A stretch of 64,000 nt of DNA from Dehalobacterium formicoaceticum (GTDB lineage Bacteria; Bacillota; Dehalobacteriia; Dehalobacteriales; Dehalobacteriaceae): assembly GCF_002224645.1 (NCBI RefSeq), contig NZ_CP022121.1, forward strand, positions 3,316,501 through 3,380,500. Reading direction: 5' to 3'. The notes beneath the pieces are model-generated. The model saw only the letters and a program-made list of their open reading frames with translations, had not been told where the DNA came from and did no database searches. Position 1 is the stretch's first letter. Each line of letters starts with the position of its first letter. The position numbers and the translations under genes are program-made. Of the stretch, positions 1 through 9,983 are shown one piece after another.

Positions 1-255
1 TTCGATAAACCACAGGGCCGGAACAACCACCTTGTTCTCCTCCGGCTCGAAGGAGAAAACTTCCGCATCCGCCGATGCCTGGTAGGAAATAGAGGCATCC
101 CCGGCAAAAGTCACTAAATCTCGGCTTTCCCGGCGGATCATGTCTTTCACCTGGGACAAGGAATTGCGCAGGCGCTCTTTTCTGAGCAACTCCTCCTTGA
201 TTGCTTCCTGTTTAATTTGCTCTTCTTCCCTTTGAGGGTTATTTTCTTGATTCAT
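1..255 (-). CDS. Partner protein of the AAA ATPase, N-terminal fragment (runs off the window)
   Basis: This is the N-terminal ~85 residues of a protein that continues past the left edge. The start at 255 is preceded by GGGAGA at 8 nt; an in-frame ATG at 270 is an alternative. The visible part has a Lys/Glu-rich, probably helical stretch (about residues 5-45), then a hydrophobic, ordered segment ending in PALWFIE. It lies 64 nt after the AAA ATPase in the same direction, so the two probably form one operon. MoxR-type ATPases are usually next to VWA-domain or related partner proteins, but no diagnostic domain is visible in this fragment, so I leave its function open. Confidence 0.7.
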   Translation of the reverse strand, partial: MNQENNPQREEEQIKQEAIKEELLRKERLRNSLSQVKDMIRRESRDLVTFAGDASISYQASADAEVFSFEPEENKVVVPALWFIE

Positions 256-319
256 TTTTTGTTCTCCCATATTTTTGCCCGCCCTTCCTTATTTCAGGCA
301 GACTCTTTCCGGCAAAAGG

Positions 320-2473
320 TCAGCTGATATCCTTGCTAAGTTTCTCCAAAGCTTTTTCAGTTAAATGCAGCTCTTCCATCTTTCCGGCAAAATCGGCATA
401 TCGATCCATTTCAATTTTTTCTCCCATCGGTTCATCAAAAGTTATTTCCGGATAAATTTGACGGGCAGGCATCGGTCCGTATAAAATTTCAATCATTTCC
501 CGAGGTGTTTTAATTTCCTCCGGTTTGCTGCGATATCGATATTCCGTTGATCTGATTTCATCAAACCCGGTTAAAGTTGAGCCCACAGGTTTTACCTGCA
601 CATTCCATCCTTCGTTTTTTTGGAAAAAGCCAAAGCGTAAAGCCTGAGAAAAAATATAGCTTTGATCATCAGGATTGGTAATACTGGACAGAAAACCTTC
701 CCACAAGGCTTTATCCAGGTCCTTTTCCTGGCCGGCATTCCATTGCTTTAAAACCCGCAGCACGTTGCGGATGGACAAAACGGAGCGTTCCAAGCGCGGT
801 TCCAGAGCATCACCGGAGGATGTGGCTTGGGCCTGGCTGTCTTTCCATTTGCCGGAGAAAACATCCTGGGTGGTGCGAGCCAGCTGGGCCAGCTTAAATA
901 GCTTATCAATGTACCGATCAATTTCCGGCAGCTTTAAAGCCCCGGAACGATCAGCCAGGACGGCAATCATAATATGGAAAAGCTCATTTTTTTCCGGATC
1001 CGTTTGATTATCCCAATTGCCCTCGTCTGTTTGAGGCAAATAATCATATTCAAAAATATCCAGGCGGGAGGCAAAGGCTTCATTAAAATCATGGGTACCG
1101 CTGTATCCGACAAAATTACTGCTTAAATTCCCGGTTCCGGTGATGGAAAAACCGTCGGCAATGACAATACGGTCGCCGCCGGGAATATAAGTGGTCTGAC
1201 CCGGTGAGCTTTGAATCACGTCATTTAAGGAGATCAAAACGGCATTGGGAATGGTATTGATCTCATCAATAATTACGGGTCTGCCCTCTTTTGCCCCTCG
1301 GTAAATTTCTTTTTCGATTTTTTCGATTTCCGTGCCAAAAGCCTGGTTTTTCAATTTATAAATCTCCAGGATCTTCCGGGCCGCCGCTTTTTCCGTCTGC
1401 CTGCGCAATTTATCCGACATTTTACTTAAGGCACGGTGATTCTCTTCTTGCCATGCCCCATATTCCCGGTTAAGATCCTCCATATGCTCCAGGATGGGCT
1501 TGTTGTCATATTTGGTTAATTTTAAGCCTTTTTCAATAAATAAATCCTGGGTCGATGTGTTTCTGGATCCGGAAATAAACAAAGGGGTGAATTTTTCCAC
1601 GGCTTCCGGATCGCCGCTTTCAAAAGCTTTTTTATATTCCTGCACTTGATGGTAATAAATATTACCGTATTTATTGACCTTTTCTTCCTTGGTTTTGTTT
1701 TGATTGTTTTTCAGCCACTTGACAAAAGCCTGGTCCGCTGCCTGCACAGCATGCTTATGCATCAGGTATTCTTTGGCGGTGACAATGGCCAGCTCGGTTT
1801 TACCGCCCCCTAGATGCCCGTGGATAAAGGTGGCTTGTCCCTCATTCATATTGGTCAGCATTCTTGCTTTACATATTTTTACATGAGCGGTCTGTACTAA
1901 ATTACCTTTTTGCACTTCTTCAATATAGTTTCTGTATTCCAGGGCATTGATGGCAAAATAAGCATCAGGATTGGTTTTTTTTAGCTCAGAGCGCTGATCC
2001 TGTGTTTCCAGGATCTCCTGAACCAGGCTATTGGTGGGCTCTACCCTCAGGTTCAAGGTCCGAGGATACTTCTTGAGAATCAGTTTCCGCTCTTTATCCA
2101 GCATGATTTCGGCAAAAACCAGCTTGTTTTTTAATTTTTTATCTGCCCGGGCTGCCGCCAGCATATTCCCTTGGATCATTTTTCCCAGCTGATCCGCCTG
2201 GGAATCCTGGTGATAAGCAGCATTATCTACCCCGACATCCTTGATTTCCCGCACCTCTCGATGATCATCCCCGGTCAGGTAAAGAGCACGCAGGAGATCC
2301 CATGCTTCCCGATCTTCAGGGTTTTTGACGGTTTCGATATAATTTAAGGATTTTCGTGCCAGTTTAGCTTCAATAAGTTTTTTATTTTGTGCCTCGATCT
2401 GGTCTTCAATGCTCCGCCATAATTGCAGTTCATCAGATCCCAAAGCATCTTTGTGGATTGATTTATTACTCAT
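320..2473 (-). CDS. MoxR/dynein-related AAA+ ATPase, 717 aa
   Basis: AAA+ ATPase, probably a chaperone-like remodeller working on the downstream partner. The first ~200 residues are charged and helical. The ATPase core begins with Walker A GHLGGGKTE (219-227). A long charged insertion (about 240-390) follows, then Walker B VIIDEIN (400-406) and a sensor-1-like ITGTGN (444-449). This order and the DEIN box are typical of MoxR/midasin-type ATPases, although 717 residues is about twice a simple MoxR. The ATG at 2473 follows GGGGGG at good spacing. The downstream gene starts 64 nt after its stop. The substrate is unknown. Confidence 0.8.
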   Translation of the reverse strand: MSNKSIHKDALGSDELQLWRSIEDQIEAQNKKLIEAKLARKSLNYIETVKNPEDREAWDLLRALYLTGDDHREVREIKDVGVDNAAYHQDSQADQLGKMIQGNMLAAARADKKLKNKLVFAEIMLDKERKLILKKYPRTLNLRVEPTNSLVQEILETQDQRSELKKTNPDAYFAINALEYRNYIEEVQKGNLVQTAHVKICKARMLTNMNEGQATFIHGHLGGGKTELAIVTAKEYLMHKHAVQAADQAFVKWLKNNQNKTKEEKVNKYGNIYYHQVQEYKKAFESGDPEAVEKFTPLFISGSRNTSTQDLFIEKGLKLTKYDNKPILEHMEDLNREYGAWQEENHRALSKMSDKLRRQTEKAAARKILEIYKLKNQAFGTEIEKIEKEIYRGAKEGRPVIIDEINTIPNAVLISLNDVIQSSPGQTTYIPGGDRIVIADGFSITGTGNLSSNFVGYSGTHDFNEAFASRLDIFEYDYLPQTDEGNWDNQTDPEKNELFHIMIAVLADRSGALKLPEIDRYIDKLFKLAQLARTTQDVFSGKWKDSQAQATSSGDALEPRLERSVLSIRNVLRVLKQWNAGQEKDLDKALWEGFLSSITNPDDQSYIFSQALRFGFFQKNEGWNVQVKPVGSTLTGFDEIRSTEYRYRSKPEEIKTPREMIEILYGPMPARQIYPEITFDEPMGEKIEMDRYADFAGKMEELHLTEKALEKLSKDIS

Positions 2474-2612
2474 CTTTTTCCCCCCATCGTCAATTTTTCA
2501 CCCTCGGGCATTTTAATAATTTAATAATTTAATTATAATATTTTTTTAAATAAACTGCCATGTTTACGCAAGATCTATCTATCATCTTGATAATTAAACT
2601 TCTGCACGAAAA

Positions 2613-2643
2613 ACAAATACCCTGCCAACAGGCAGGGTATTTT
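2613..2643 (-). terminator. Rho-independent terminator of acsA
   Basis: ATACCCTGCC and GGCAGGGTAT form a 10-bp stem around a 4-nt loop just after the acsA stop. On the minus strand it is followed by TTTGTTTTT; it also has a T-run on the plus strand, so it may work in both directions. Confidence 0.85.
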
Positions 2644-2649
2644 TACTTC

Positions 2650-4368
2650 TCAGTCCTCCATGGTACTCAAGTCACCTGTAGGCAGCTTTAATTCCCAGGC
2701 TTTCAGCACCCGTCTCATTATTTTACCGCTGCGCGTCTTAGGCAGTTTGTCGATAAATTGAATTTCTCGCGGGGCTGCATGAGCAGATAAGCTTTTTTTC
2801 ACGAAGGATTTGATATCTTCTTCTAATTCTTCGCTGGCCGCATACCCTTCTGCTAAGGCAATAAAGGCTTTGATAATTTCTCCCCGCAGGGGGTCCGGTT
2901 TGCCGATTACCCCTGCCTCGGCCACGGCAGGATGCTCCAGTAAGGCACTTTCCACTTCAAAGGGGCCTACTCTTTCCCCGGCGCTCATGATAACATCGTC
3001 AATTCTGCCTTGAAACCAAAAGTAACCGTCTTCGTCCATGTATGAAGAATCCCCGGAAACATACCAATCTCCCGGCATGAAATAGGACTCATATTTTCCT
3101 GGATTGTTCCAGATACTGTGCATCATGGAGGGCCAGCCTTTTTTGATGGCCAAATTCCCCATTTGATTAGGGGGCAGGATCTGACCCCGGTCATCAACAA
3201 TGGCAGCGGTGATGCCGGGAATAGGTTTGCCCATGGAGCCGGGTTTGATGTCCATAGATGGATAATTACAGATCATTTGCGTACCTGTTTCCGTCATGAA
3301 CCAGGTATCGTGGATTCTTTTCCCAAATACCTTCATGCCCCATTTGATCACTTCCGGATTTAAAGGCTCACCCACGCTTAAAATATGGCGCAGGGAAGAT
3401 AAATCAAATTTTTTGATCAGTTCATCTCCCGCACTCATCAGCATGCGAAAAGCGGTGGGAGCACTGTACCATACGGTTACTTGATATTTTTCAATGGTCC
3501 CGTACCAATTTTCCGGATTAAAGCGGCCGCCGATGACGATATTGGTCGTTCCTGTAAGCCAGGGTCCAAAGATGCCGTAAGTTGTGCCTGTAACCCAGCC
3601 CGGGTCGGCAGTACACCAGAAAACATCGTTCTCCTGCAAATCCAAGACCCATTTTGCCGTCTGATAATGCTGGATCATGGCATTATGTACATGTAAGACG
3701 CCTTTCGGTTTCCCGGTAGAGCCTGAGGTATAGTGGAGCAGCATGCCATCTGACCGGTCCATCCATTCTATGTCCAGTTCTTCACTCATCCCATCGATAT
3801 GTTTTCTGCAATCGATAAAGGGACCGCCCTCCTTGGCGTCTGCACCGATAAGTACAATATGCTTTAAATCCGGTAATTTGCTCACCGGAACCCGGTCGAT
3901 TAATCCCGGTGTGGTGATTAACACTTTGGCTCCGCTATCCTCCAGGCGATCCTTAATGGCTCCTTCCATAAAGGCTTCAAAGAGCGGCCCTACAATCGCC
4001 CCCAGTTTGACGGCGCCCAATAAAGAAAAATATAGTTCCGGCATTCTGGGCATAAAGATAAAAACCCGATCTCCTTTTTCTACCTGGGCATATTGCTTTA
4101 AAAGGTTGCCATATTGATTGGAGCGCTTTTTCATATCCTCAAAAGTGTATCTTTCTTCCCGGTTTTGATCGCAATATATGAAAGCGGTTTTGTTCTTCTG
4201 TTCAGACTCAGCATGACGATCAATAGCTTCATAAGCTATGTTTACCTTTCCCGTCTGATGCCACGAAAAATACTTCTCTGTGCTTTCCCAATTGAAACTT
4301 TGGCATTCTTGCTCATAGTCTGCCAAGTTATATTTGCCCGGCACAACCTTTAGAAGTTCGCTATTCAT
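2650..4368 (-). CDS. acsA: Acetyl-CoA synthetase (AMP-forming)
   Basis: Acyl-adenylate-forming enzyme that makes acetyl-CoA from acetate, ATP and CoA. The ANL-family signature YTSGSTGKPKG, the adenylate motif and the C-terminal PKTRSGKIMRR are all present. I start at the ATG at 4368, which has GGGG 8 nt upstream; an upstream in-frame ATG (4401) has no ribosome site. With this start the protein is 572 residues and the SGK lysine is K549, the same length and lysine number I recall for Bacillus subtilis AcsA, where AcuA acetylates and AcuC deacetylates that residue. The divergent acuABC genes next door support this assignment strongly. Confidence 0.93.
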   Translation of the reverse strand: MNSELLKVVPGKYNLADYEQECQSFNWESTEKYFSWHQTGKVNIAYEAIDRHAESEQKNKTAFIYCDQNREERYTFEDMKKRSNQYGNLLKQYAQVEKGDRVFIFMPRMPELYFSLLGAVKLGAIVGPLFEAFMEGAIKDRLEDSGAKVLITTPGLIDRVPVSKLPDLKHIVLIGADAKEGGPFIDCRKHIDGMSEELDIEWMDRSDGMLLHYTSGSTGKPKGVLHVHNAMIQHYQTAKWVLDLQENDVFWCTADPGWVTGTTYGIFGPWLTGTTNIVIGGRFNPENWYGTIEKYQVTVWYSAPTAFRMLMSAGDELIKKFDLSSLRHILSVGEPLNPEVIKWGMKVFGKRIHDTWFMTETGTQMICNYPSMDIKPGSMGKPIPGITAAIVDDRGQILPPNQMGNLAIKKGWPSMMHSIWNNPGKYESYFMPGDWYVSGDSSYMDEDGYFWFQGRIDDVIMSAGERVGPFEVESALLEHPAVAEAGVIGKPDPLRGEIIKAFIALAEGYAASEELEEDIKSFVKKSLSAHAAPREIQFIDKLPKTRSGKIMRRVLKAWELKLPTGDLSTMED

Positions 4369-4502
4369 AATAATTACCCCTTTACCTTTCTTTAAAATCA
4401 TATTATTATATTTTAAAAGGTATTTTCATACTATTATAATGTATTATATTATTTTTATATACTAAAATTTTCTGATATTAATAAGTCAAATGAGGTTATG
4501 TT

Positions 4503-5135
4503 ATGAATCATATCAAAACATGTTTTTCCATTACCCTGGACAGCAAGTTTGGTGCTCTGATTATTGAAGGTCCCGTGGTATATGAAAAATTAAAAGGGTA
4601 TGACTTCCACGCCGGGTTAACTGCTTTCAGGAAGCCGGAGGAACAATTTGAAGCGATTTTAGAAATCGCCCAATTACCCGAGGGAAGAATCATTCTGGCG
4701 CGGGATCAGGAAACTATTGTTGGCTACGCCACCTTTTTATTTCCCGACCCCATGGAAAGATGGTCGGAAGAAAACATGGATAATTTGCTGGAATTAGGTG
4801 CCATTGAAGTTGCACCGGAATACAGAAATCTATCCTTAAGCCAAAAAATTCTCGAAGTTTCCATGATGGATGATGCCATGAATGATTATATTGTTATTAC
4901 CACGGAGTATTATTGGCATTGGGACTTAAAGAGCACAGGTCTCAACGTCTGGCAATACCGGGATTTGATGGAGAAGACCATGTCCGCCGGGGGGCTGGAA
5001 TGGTATGCTACGGACGATGAAGAAATCGCCTCTCATCCGGCCAACTGCCTGATGGCACGCATCGGAAGCCGGATTGACCTTGAGTCCATCCAAAAGTTTG
5101 ACCGGCTGCGCTTTAAATATAAATATCGTTATTAA
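4503..5135 (+). CDS. acuA: AcuA, GNAT-family protein acetyltransferase
   Basis: 210-residue acetyltransferase expected to inactivate AcsA by acetylating its C-terminal lysine. Length, the start of the protein and the GNAT core (LELGAIEVAPEYRNLSLSQK, about residues 96-115, with the acetyl-CoA-binding turn) fit AcuA. The ATG follows GAGG at 7 nt. It is divergent from acsA across ~134 bp of very AT-rich DNA that must hold both promoters, and is followed 12 nt later by acuB, so acuABC is one operon. No catabolite-response element was seen in the divergent region. Confidence 0.88.
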   Translation: MNHIKTCFSITLDSKFGALIIEGPVVYEKLKGYDFHAGLTAFRKPEEQFEAILEIAQLPEGRIILARDQETIVGYATFLFPDPMERWSEENMDNLLELGAIEVAPEYRNLSLSQKILEVSMMDDAMNDYIVITTEYYWHWDLKSTGLNVWQYRDLMEKTMSAGGLEWYATDDEEIASHPANCLMARIGSRIDLESIQKFDRLRFKYKYRY

Positions 5136-5147
5136 GGAGGAAATTCC

Positions 5148-5777
5148 ATGATCGTAAAGGAAATTATGAAAACCGACTTAAAAACAGTTCTGCCCAGTGC
5201 CACCATCTACGATGCGGTACGGATCATGAAAACCCATAATCTACGTCATCTGCCGGTAGTAAATGAATCCTTTCATCTCCTGGGCATTATTTCTGACCGG
5301 GATTTGAGGGATGAGGGAGTTGATGTCTTTCAGATGGAGGACAACAACGAGCTGCAAAATGCGGTGGCAACGGTGATGAGCACCAATCTGATTACCGGCA
5401 CACCTCTGGATTTTATTGAGGAGGCAGCCGCCTTATTATACGAATTTAAAATCGGCTGTTTACCCATTGTCCTTAACAAAAAATTAGTGGGCATTATTAC
5501 CGGAACAGATATTCTGAACACCTTTGTCCAAATTACCGGTTCCCATAAACCAAGCTCCCGCATCGAAATCAGGATTCCCAACATTCCCGGGATCCTATGC
5601 CCCATCACCTATGTTTTTCAAAGAAGGCGGCTCAATATCATCAGCATTTTGTTGTATCCCGCCGAAGACGAAAAACACGACCGGCTAGTAATCAGAGTTC
5701 AGGCCATGAATACGGATGCTATTGTCAAGGAATTAAAAGAGGAAGGTTTTGATGTTATATGGCCGGAAACTTTATAA
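5148..5777 (+). CDS. acuB: AcuB, CBS-pair and ACT domain protein
   Basis: 209 residues: two CBS motifs (about 1-60 and 75-130; LPVVNESFHLLGIISDRDL and LPIVLNKKLVGIITGTDIL are the two characteristic cores), then an ACT-like domain (about 137-209, starting RIEIRIPNIPGIL). CBS pairs bind adenine nucleotides, so this is plausibly the energy sensor of the AcuA/AcuC switch, though its role in Bacillus is not settled. A good AAGGAGG lies just before the ATG. The 3' end overlaps acuC by 19 nt, indicating translational coupling. Confidence 0.88.
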   Translation: MIVKEIMKTDLKTVLPSATIYDAVRIMKTHNLRHLPVVNESFHLLGIISDRDLRDEGVDVFQMEDNNELQNAVATVMSTNLITGTPLDFIEEAAALLYEFKIGCLPIVLNKKLVGIITGTDILNTFVQITGSHKPSSRIEIRIPNIPGILCPITYVFQRRRLNIISILLYPAEDEKHDRLVIRVQAMNTDAIVKELKEEGFDVIWPETL

Positions 5778-6976
5778 ATGGAGAGGCCGTTTTTTTGTAT
5801 TCAAAAGAAAATTGTATGCTTTACCAATTTGGGCCAGGCCATCCTTTTAATCCCATTCGCACAAAAATGACCGTTGATCTTTTACAATGCATGGGTTCCC
5901 TTGATGACAGCTATATTTTAACGCCCCGTTTTGCCCGGGAGGAAGAAATCCTTTTAGGCCATAGCAAAGATTATGTGGACTTTGTTAAATCTATAGATGA
6001 TGCCGGTACATTGGATGGTCATGCCATAGATGAAGAGCTGCTCCTAAATTACGGCATCGGGACAGAAGACACGCCCATATTTAAGAACATGCACCGGGCC
6101 GGTCTTATGGCAGCAGGGGGGACTTTGGAGGCCATCGATCTGGTCTTACAAGGAAAAGCCAAACATGCCTTGTCCCTCATGGGGGGCTTGCATCATGCAC
6201 TTTCCGGCAAGGGATCCGGCTTTTGCATTTACAACGATATTGTCATCGGTATTAAACATATTCTGAAAAATTACCACAAAAAGGTATTATACATCGACAC
6301 GGATGCCCATCATGGTGACGGGGTGCAATGGGCCTTTTATGACGAGCCCGGGGTGTGCACATTATCACTGCACGAAACAGGAAAATACTTATTCCCCGGC
6401 ACTGGAGCCGTACACGAACGAGGCTCCGGCGCAGGCTATGCCTTTACCGTAAATATTCCTCTGGAGCCTTTTACCGAAGATGATTCCTTTATTGAGAGCT
6501 ATCGGGAATCCTTTGAAAAGGTAGCGGAATATTTTAAACCGGATATTATCATTACACAAAATGGCGCCGACGCCCATTACCAGGATCCCCTTACCCACCT
6601 GATGCTCACGATGAAATCTTATCATTTCATCCCCAAACTGGCCCATGAACTGGCCCATAAATATTGCCAGGGAAAATGGGTCGCCCTGGGGGGCGGCGGT
6701 TATAATATATTTCAAGTCGTACCACGGGCCTGGGCCCTGATCTGGCTGGAGATGATCCATTATCAAGGAAGGTTAGATACCCTGCCCCGGACATGGATTG
6801 AAAAATGGCAAAAATACTGGGATGGCCCCATTCCTGAAAAATGGAGCGATCCCCAGCATCCCTACGAAGCCATTCCCAGGAAAGAAGAAATTTCTTATAA
6901 GAATGAAATGAACTTGAAAAATGCCTTGTATTCCATCTCCAATGAATTGGTACACAAATTAGATCAAAGATTTTAG
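5759..6976 (+). CDS. acuC: AcuC, class I/II histone-deacetylase-family protein deacetylase
   Basis: 405-residue arginase/deacetylase-fold enzyme expected to reactivate AcsA by removing acetyl groups. Visible are GGLHHA (the catalytic His pair), DTDAHHGDGVQ (zinc-binding Asp and His) and the GGGGYN glycine loop. The ATG at 5759 lies inside acuB with GGAAGG 12 nt upstream. Family members usually begin about where AVFLYS starts here, so the first ~10 residues may be extra, but no better in-frame start codon is present. The gene converges on copB, 26 nt away, with no obvious terminator between. Confidence 0.9.
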   Translation: MAGNFINGEAVFLYSKENCMLYQFGPGHPFNPIRTKMTVDLLQCMGSLDDSYILTPRFAREEEILLGHSKDYVDFVKSIDDAGTLDGHAIDEELLLNYGIGTEDTPIFKNMHRAGLMAAGGTLEAIDLVLQGKAKHALSLMGGLHHALSGKGSGFCIYNDIVIGIKHILKNYHKKVLYIDTDAHHGDGVQWAFYDEPGVCTLSLHETGKYLFPGTGAVHERGSGAGYAFTVNIPLEPFTEDDSFIESYRESFEKVAEYFKPDIIITQNGADAHYQDPLTHLMLTMKSYHFIPKLAHELAHKYCQGKWVALGGGGYNIFQVVPRAWALIWLEMIHYQGRLDTLPRTWIEKWQKYWDGPIPEKWSDPQHPYEAIPRKEEISYKNEMNLKNALYSISNELVHKLDQRF

Positions 6977-7002
6977 CCCCAGGTCAGGATAAAAAATTCT
7001 AT

Positions 7003-9141
7003 TTACTCAATTTTCAGCAAGCGCGCATTAATGGCCACGACAATGGTACTGAGGGACATCAAGACAGCACCCAAAGCCGGGCTGATGACAATCCCTTGAT
7101 TGATCAGCACCCCGGCAGCAAGGGGCAGTGCAATGGCGTTATAGCCGGTGGCCCAAATCAGGTTCTGAATCATTTTCCGGTAAGTAGCACGGGAAAGTTT
7201 CAACAGGTAGACAACATCAAGGGGATTGCTCTTGACCAAAATGATATCTGCGGTTTCAATGGCCACGTCGGTTCCGGCACCAATGGCAATGCCTAAATCG
7301 GATTTTGCCAAGGCCGGAGCATCATTGACCCCGTCTCCGGTCATCGCAACTCTCCCTTTTGTCTTTTGAATTTCTTCAATCTTTTCTGCCTTTTCCTGAG
7401 GCAAAACCTCCGCATAAACCTGGGTTATATTTAATTGTTCTCCCACATAAGCAGCCACGCGCCGGTTATCACCGGTCAGCATATAGGAATCGATATTCAT
7501 CTCCTTCAGTCTCTCTACAGCCTCTTTGGCATCCTCTTTCACCATATCCGATAAGGCGATTAACCCCAACAGTTTTTTTCCTTCCAAAACAAAAATGACC
7601 GTTTTCCCCTCTTGGGCTAATTTTTCGTAATCACCTTCATCAAAAGGGATCTGCTCTGTTCTTAAATAAGCCGGGCCTGCAATCATGATCTCTTTTCCTT
7701 CGACCTGACCCTTCAATCCCATGCCGGTGATATTTTGATAATTGACGACTTCTTTCAGCGGCAGATTCCGCTTCCTGCCTTCCCGGACAATCCCTTTGGC
7801 AATGGGATGTTCAGACTGGGCTTCTAATGCATAGACGATTTCCAGCAGTTCATCCTGGGTGACGGCTAGTGCATGGATATCCGTGATGCCAAATTCCCCC
7901 TCCGTTAAGGTACCTGTTTTGTCAAATACCACGGTGCTGATGGTTCGGGCATTTTCAAAGGCGGCGCGGTTTCTGATCAGTAATCCTTTTTTGGCTCCAA
8001 TACCGGCAGATACCGCTGTGACCAATGGAATGGCTAAACCCAAAGCATGGGGGCAGGAAATGATGATCACCGTGACCGCTCTTTCCATGGCATAGCCCAG
8101 ATCACCGGTAACCGCCATCCAGGCCAGAAAGGTAATCGTGCCCGCAGAAACAGCGATATAAAACAGCCATCCTGCGGCTTTATCCGCAAGTCTCTGAGTT
8201 TTTGATTTGGAACTCTGTGCCTCCCGCACCAATTTCATCACTTGGGACAAAAATGTTTCCTGCCCCACCCTATTGACAGAAAATTTAATGATGCCTTCCC
8301 CGTTGATGGAACCACCGACCACCTCATCCCCCTGACCTTTTTCCACAGGGACAGATTCGCCGGTAATCATGGACTCGTTCACCGATGAAATCCCATCGAA
8401 GACCAGTCCGTCCACCGGGATTTTTTCCCCTGGTTTAATCAATATCCGATCTCCGCTTTTCAGTGCCGAAACGGGAACGTCACTGATCTCCCCGCTTTCC
8501 CTGATCAAATGGGCCTCTTCCGGCATTAGTTTCACTAATTCTTCCAGAGAGCGGGAAGCCCCCTGCACAGATTTCATTTCAATCCAGTGCCCCAGCAGCA
8601 TAATCACGATCAAAGTAGCCAATTCCCAAAAGAACTCCATGCCATCAAAAAAGATGACGGATATAGAACTATATAAATAAGCAACGATGATGGCCAAAGA
8701 AATCAGGGTCATCATGCCCGGGGTTTTTTCTTTTAATTCCTTAACAGATCCGGTTAGAAAGGGCTTTCCCCCGTACACGAAAAGAACCGTGGAAAGGAAG
8801 AAGAGTAGATAATGATCTCCAGGGAAACTGAAATCAATCCCCAGGAACATTTGAATCATGGGCGACAGTAAAAGGATGGGCACCGTAATCAGTAAGGAAA
8901 CAAAAAATCTGACTTTAAAATCATTAACCATGGACGTATGATCATGATTCTCGTGGGATTTATGGGATTCATGGGTTTCATGGGATCCATGGTCAAAATT
9001 TTTTTCCTGTTGGTCATGGGATCCATGACGTTCCTGTACGTCTGCCTCTTTTTCTGTTGCATTTGTATGGCTAGGGCCATGATGTTCATTTTTTCCCTTC
9101 TGTTCATTATGTCCATTATGTTCATGATTCGTATGATCCAT
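7003..9141 (-). CDS. copB: CopB-type P1B copper-translocating ATPase
   Basis: Copper-exporting P-type ATPase of 712 residues. The ATG at 9141 follows GAGGAGG; an upstream GTG-type start would overlap that site. Residues 1-75 are extremely rich in His ([19 protein letters not shown]), replacing the usual N-terminal metal-binding domains, as in CopB proteins. Eight membrane segments are expected. TGES (260-263), CPH (363-365) and DKTGT (407-411) are present; CPH rather than CPC marks the P1B-3 group, associated with Cu(II)/Ag. It follows the DUF3786 gene by 36 nt, so the two are probably cotranscribed. A cupredoxin gene remnant lies ~4.4 kb away. Confidence 0.92.
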   Translation of the reverse strand: MDHTNHEHNGHNEQKGKNEHHGPSHTNATEKEADVQERHGSHDQQEKNFDHGSHETHESHKSHENHDHTSMVNDFKVRFFVSLLITVPILLLSPMIQMFLGIDFSFPGDHYLLFFLSTVLFVYGGKPFLTGSVKELKEKTPGMMTLISLAIIVAYLYSSISVIFFDGMEFFWELATLIVIMLLGHWIEMKSVQGASRSLEELVKLMPEEAHLIRESGEISDVPVSALKSGDRILIKPGEKIPVDGLVFDGISSVNESMITGESVPVEKGQGDEVVGGSINGEGIIKFSVNRVGQETFLSQVMKLVREAQSSKSKTQRLADKAAGWLFYIAVSAGTITFLAWMAVTGDLGYAMERAVTVIIISCPHALGLAIPLVTAVSAGIGAKKGLLIRNRAAFENARTISTVVFDKTGTLTEGEFGITDIHALAVTQDELLEIVYALEAQSEHPIAKGIVREGRKRNLPLKEVVNYQNITGMGLKGQVEGKEIMIAGPAYLRTEQIPFDEGDYEKLAQEGKTVIFVLEGKKLLGLIALSDMVKEDAKEAVERLKEMNIDSYMLTGDNRRVAAYVGEQLNITQVYAEVLPQEKAEKIEEIQKTKGRVAMTGDGVNDAPALAKSDLGIAIGAGTDVAIETADIILVKSNPLDVVYLLKLSRATYRKMIQNLIWATGYNAIALPLAAGVLINQGIVISPALGAVLMSLSTIVVAINARLLKIE

Positions 9142-9177
9142 GTCTAACCTCCTCGTCATTTGAAATGTCTGGCGGGG

Positions 9178-9807
9178 TCAAGTAACCATTTTGGAAGCCG
9201 CCAGCTGCTTTAGTTTCGATGCCAGATACATACCCAACCCAATCAGGCTTTCAATATGCAGCAGATCGGCAATAGAAGGGTCAAAAAGAATCGTTCCATT
9301 GGCCCGGACTTCTTCGTCTCCCTCCCAAATCACGACACATAAAGGAATTTCCGGAAATGCCTGAAAGCTGACAGAAGCGCTGCCCATAGATTCGGGCACG
9401 CCTCCTAAAGCAGCCCCACAACTTAATAATTTCTCCGACTGACTGCCAAAGGCTTCAATGAGAAGCTCAATTGAATTCTTTTGAAATGCCGGATAAAAAA
9501 GTGCACCGCCGGTAGGAATTTCTTTTAGGGAAACCCATTTGTGATCAGGTTTGCGGGACACTTCCGAAAATGTCAGATAGTTAAGGATGATGATGGAGGC
9601 CATGATTTTAGGAGACTGCCCATCAGATTTTTGATAGATGGTTTCATGATCCCAGTCCAGAATATACTCCGAGTTAAAGAAGGTCACGGTAAATTGGCGG
9701 GTGCTGTTGCAATATGAAACCGAGCGCCGCGCAATAATTTCTTCGGGCTTTATTTTTTTTAAGTCCTGCCAGCCTTTATTGTAAGCAATACGGTAATTCG
9801 TTTCCAT
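9178..9807 (-). CDS. DUF3786-like protein
   Basis: 209-residue protein from the ATG at 9807, with AAGGAGG 11 nt upstream. It opens with YRIAYNKGWQDLKKI and contains a central GGALFYPAF segment and a C-terminal helical region (LIGLGMYLASKLKQL). This pattern matches my memory of DUF3786, a family common in anaerobes and often near corrinoid or metal genes; its biochemical role is unknown. It ends 36 nt before copB on the same strand, so a link to copper handling is possible but is inference from position only. Confidence 0.65.
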   Translation of the reverse strand: METNYRIAYNKGWQDLKKIKPEEIIARRSVSYCNSTRQFTVTFFNSEYILDWDHETIYQKSDGQSPKIMASIIILNYLTFSEVSRKPDHKWVSLKEIPTGGALFYPAFQKNSIELLIEAFGSQSEKLLSCGAALGGVPESMGSASVSFQAFPEIPLCVVIWEGDEEVRANGTILFDPSIADLLHIESLIGLGMYLASKLKQLAASKMVT

Positions 9808-9941
9808 AAATAAATACACCTCCTTAAGCAAAGAAAATATTATGTATCCTGTAATTTTTATAATTTCTAGATTCTTTATAAAAGATTAAATTCCTTCATC
9901 AAGCTTAAAAAAGGCATAAAAAGCATGAAAGAGCGTGAAAA

Positions 9942-9979
9942 ACCATCCACCGATAGAAATTCTTCCATCGATAGATGGT
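9942..9979 (-). terminator. Terminator of the ku-ligD operon (repeat-family hairpin)
   Basis: A long imperfect hairpin (ACCATC ... GATGGT) just beyond the ligD stop, followed on the minus strand by TTTTTC. The same stem-loop family recurs at 13966-14002 and 24159-24195, always immediately downstream of a minus-strand gene. Confidence 0.65.
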
Positions 9980-9983
9980 TAAC

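Noticed and set aside
8889-9125. Open frames opposite and alongside the His-rich start of copB
   Set aside because: They arise from the CAT/ATG-rich His codon repeats; the copB frame has the ribosome site and family match.
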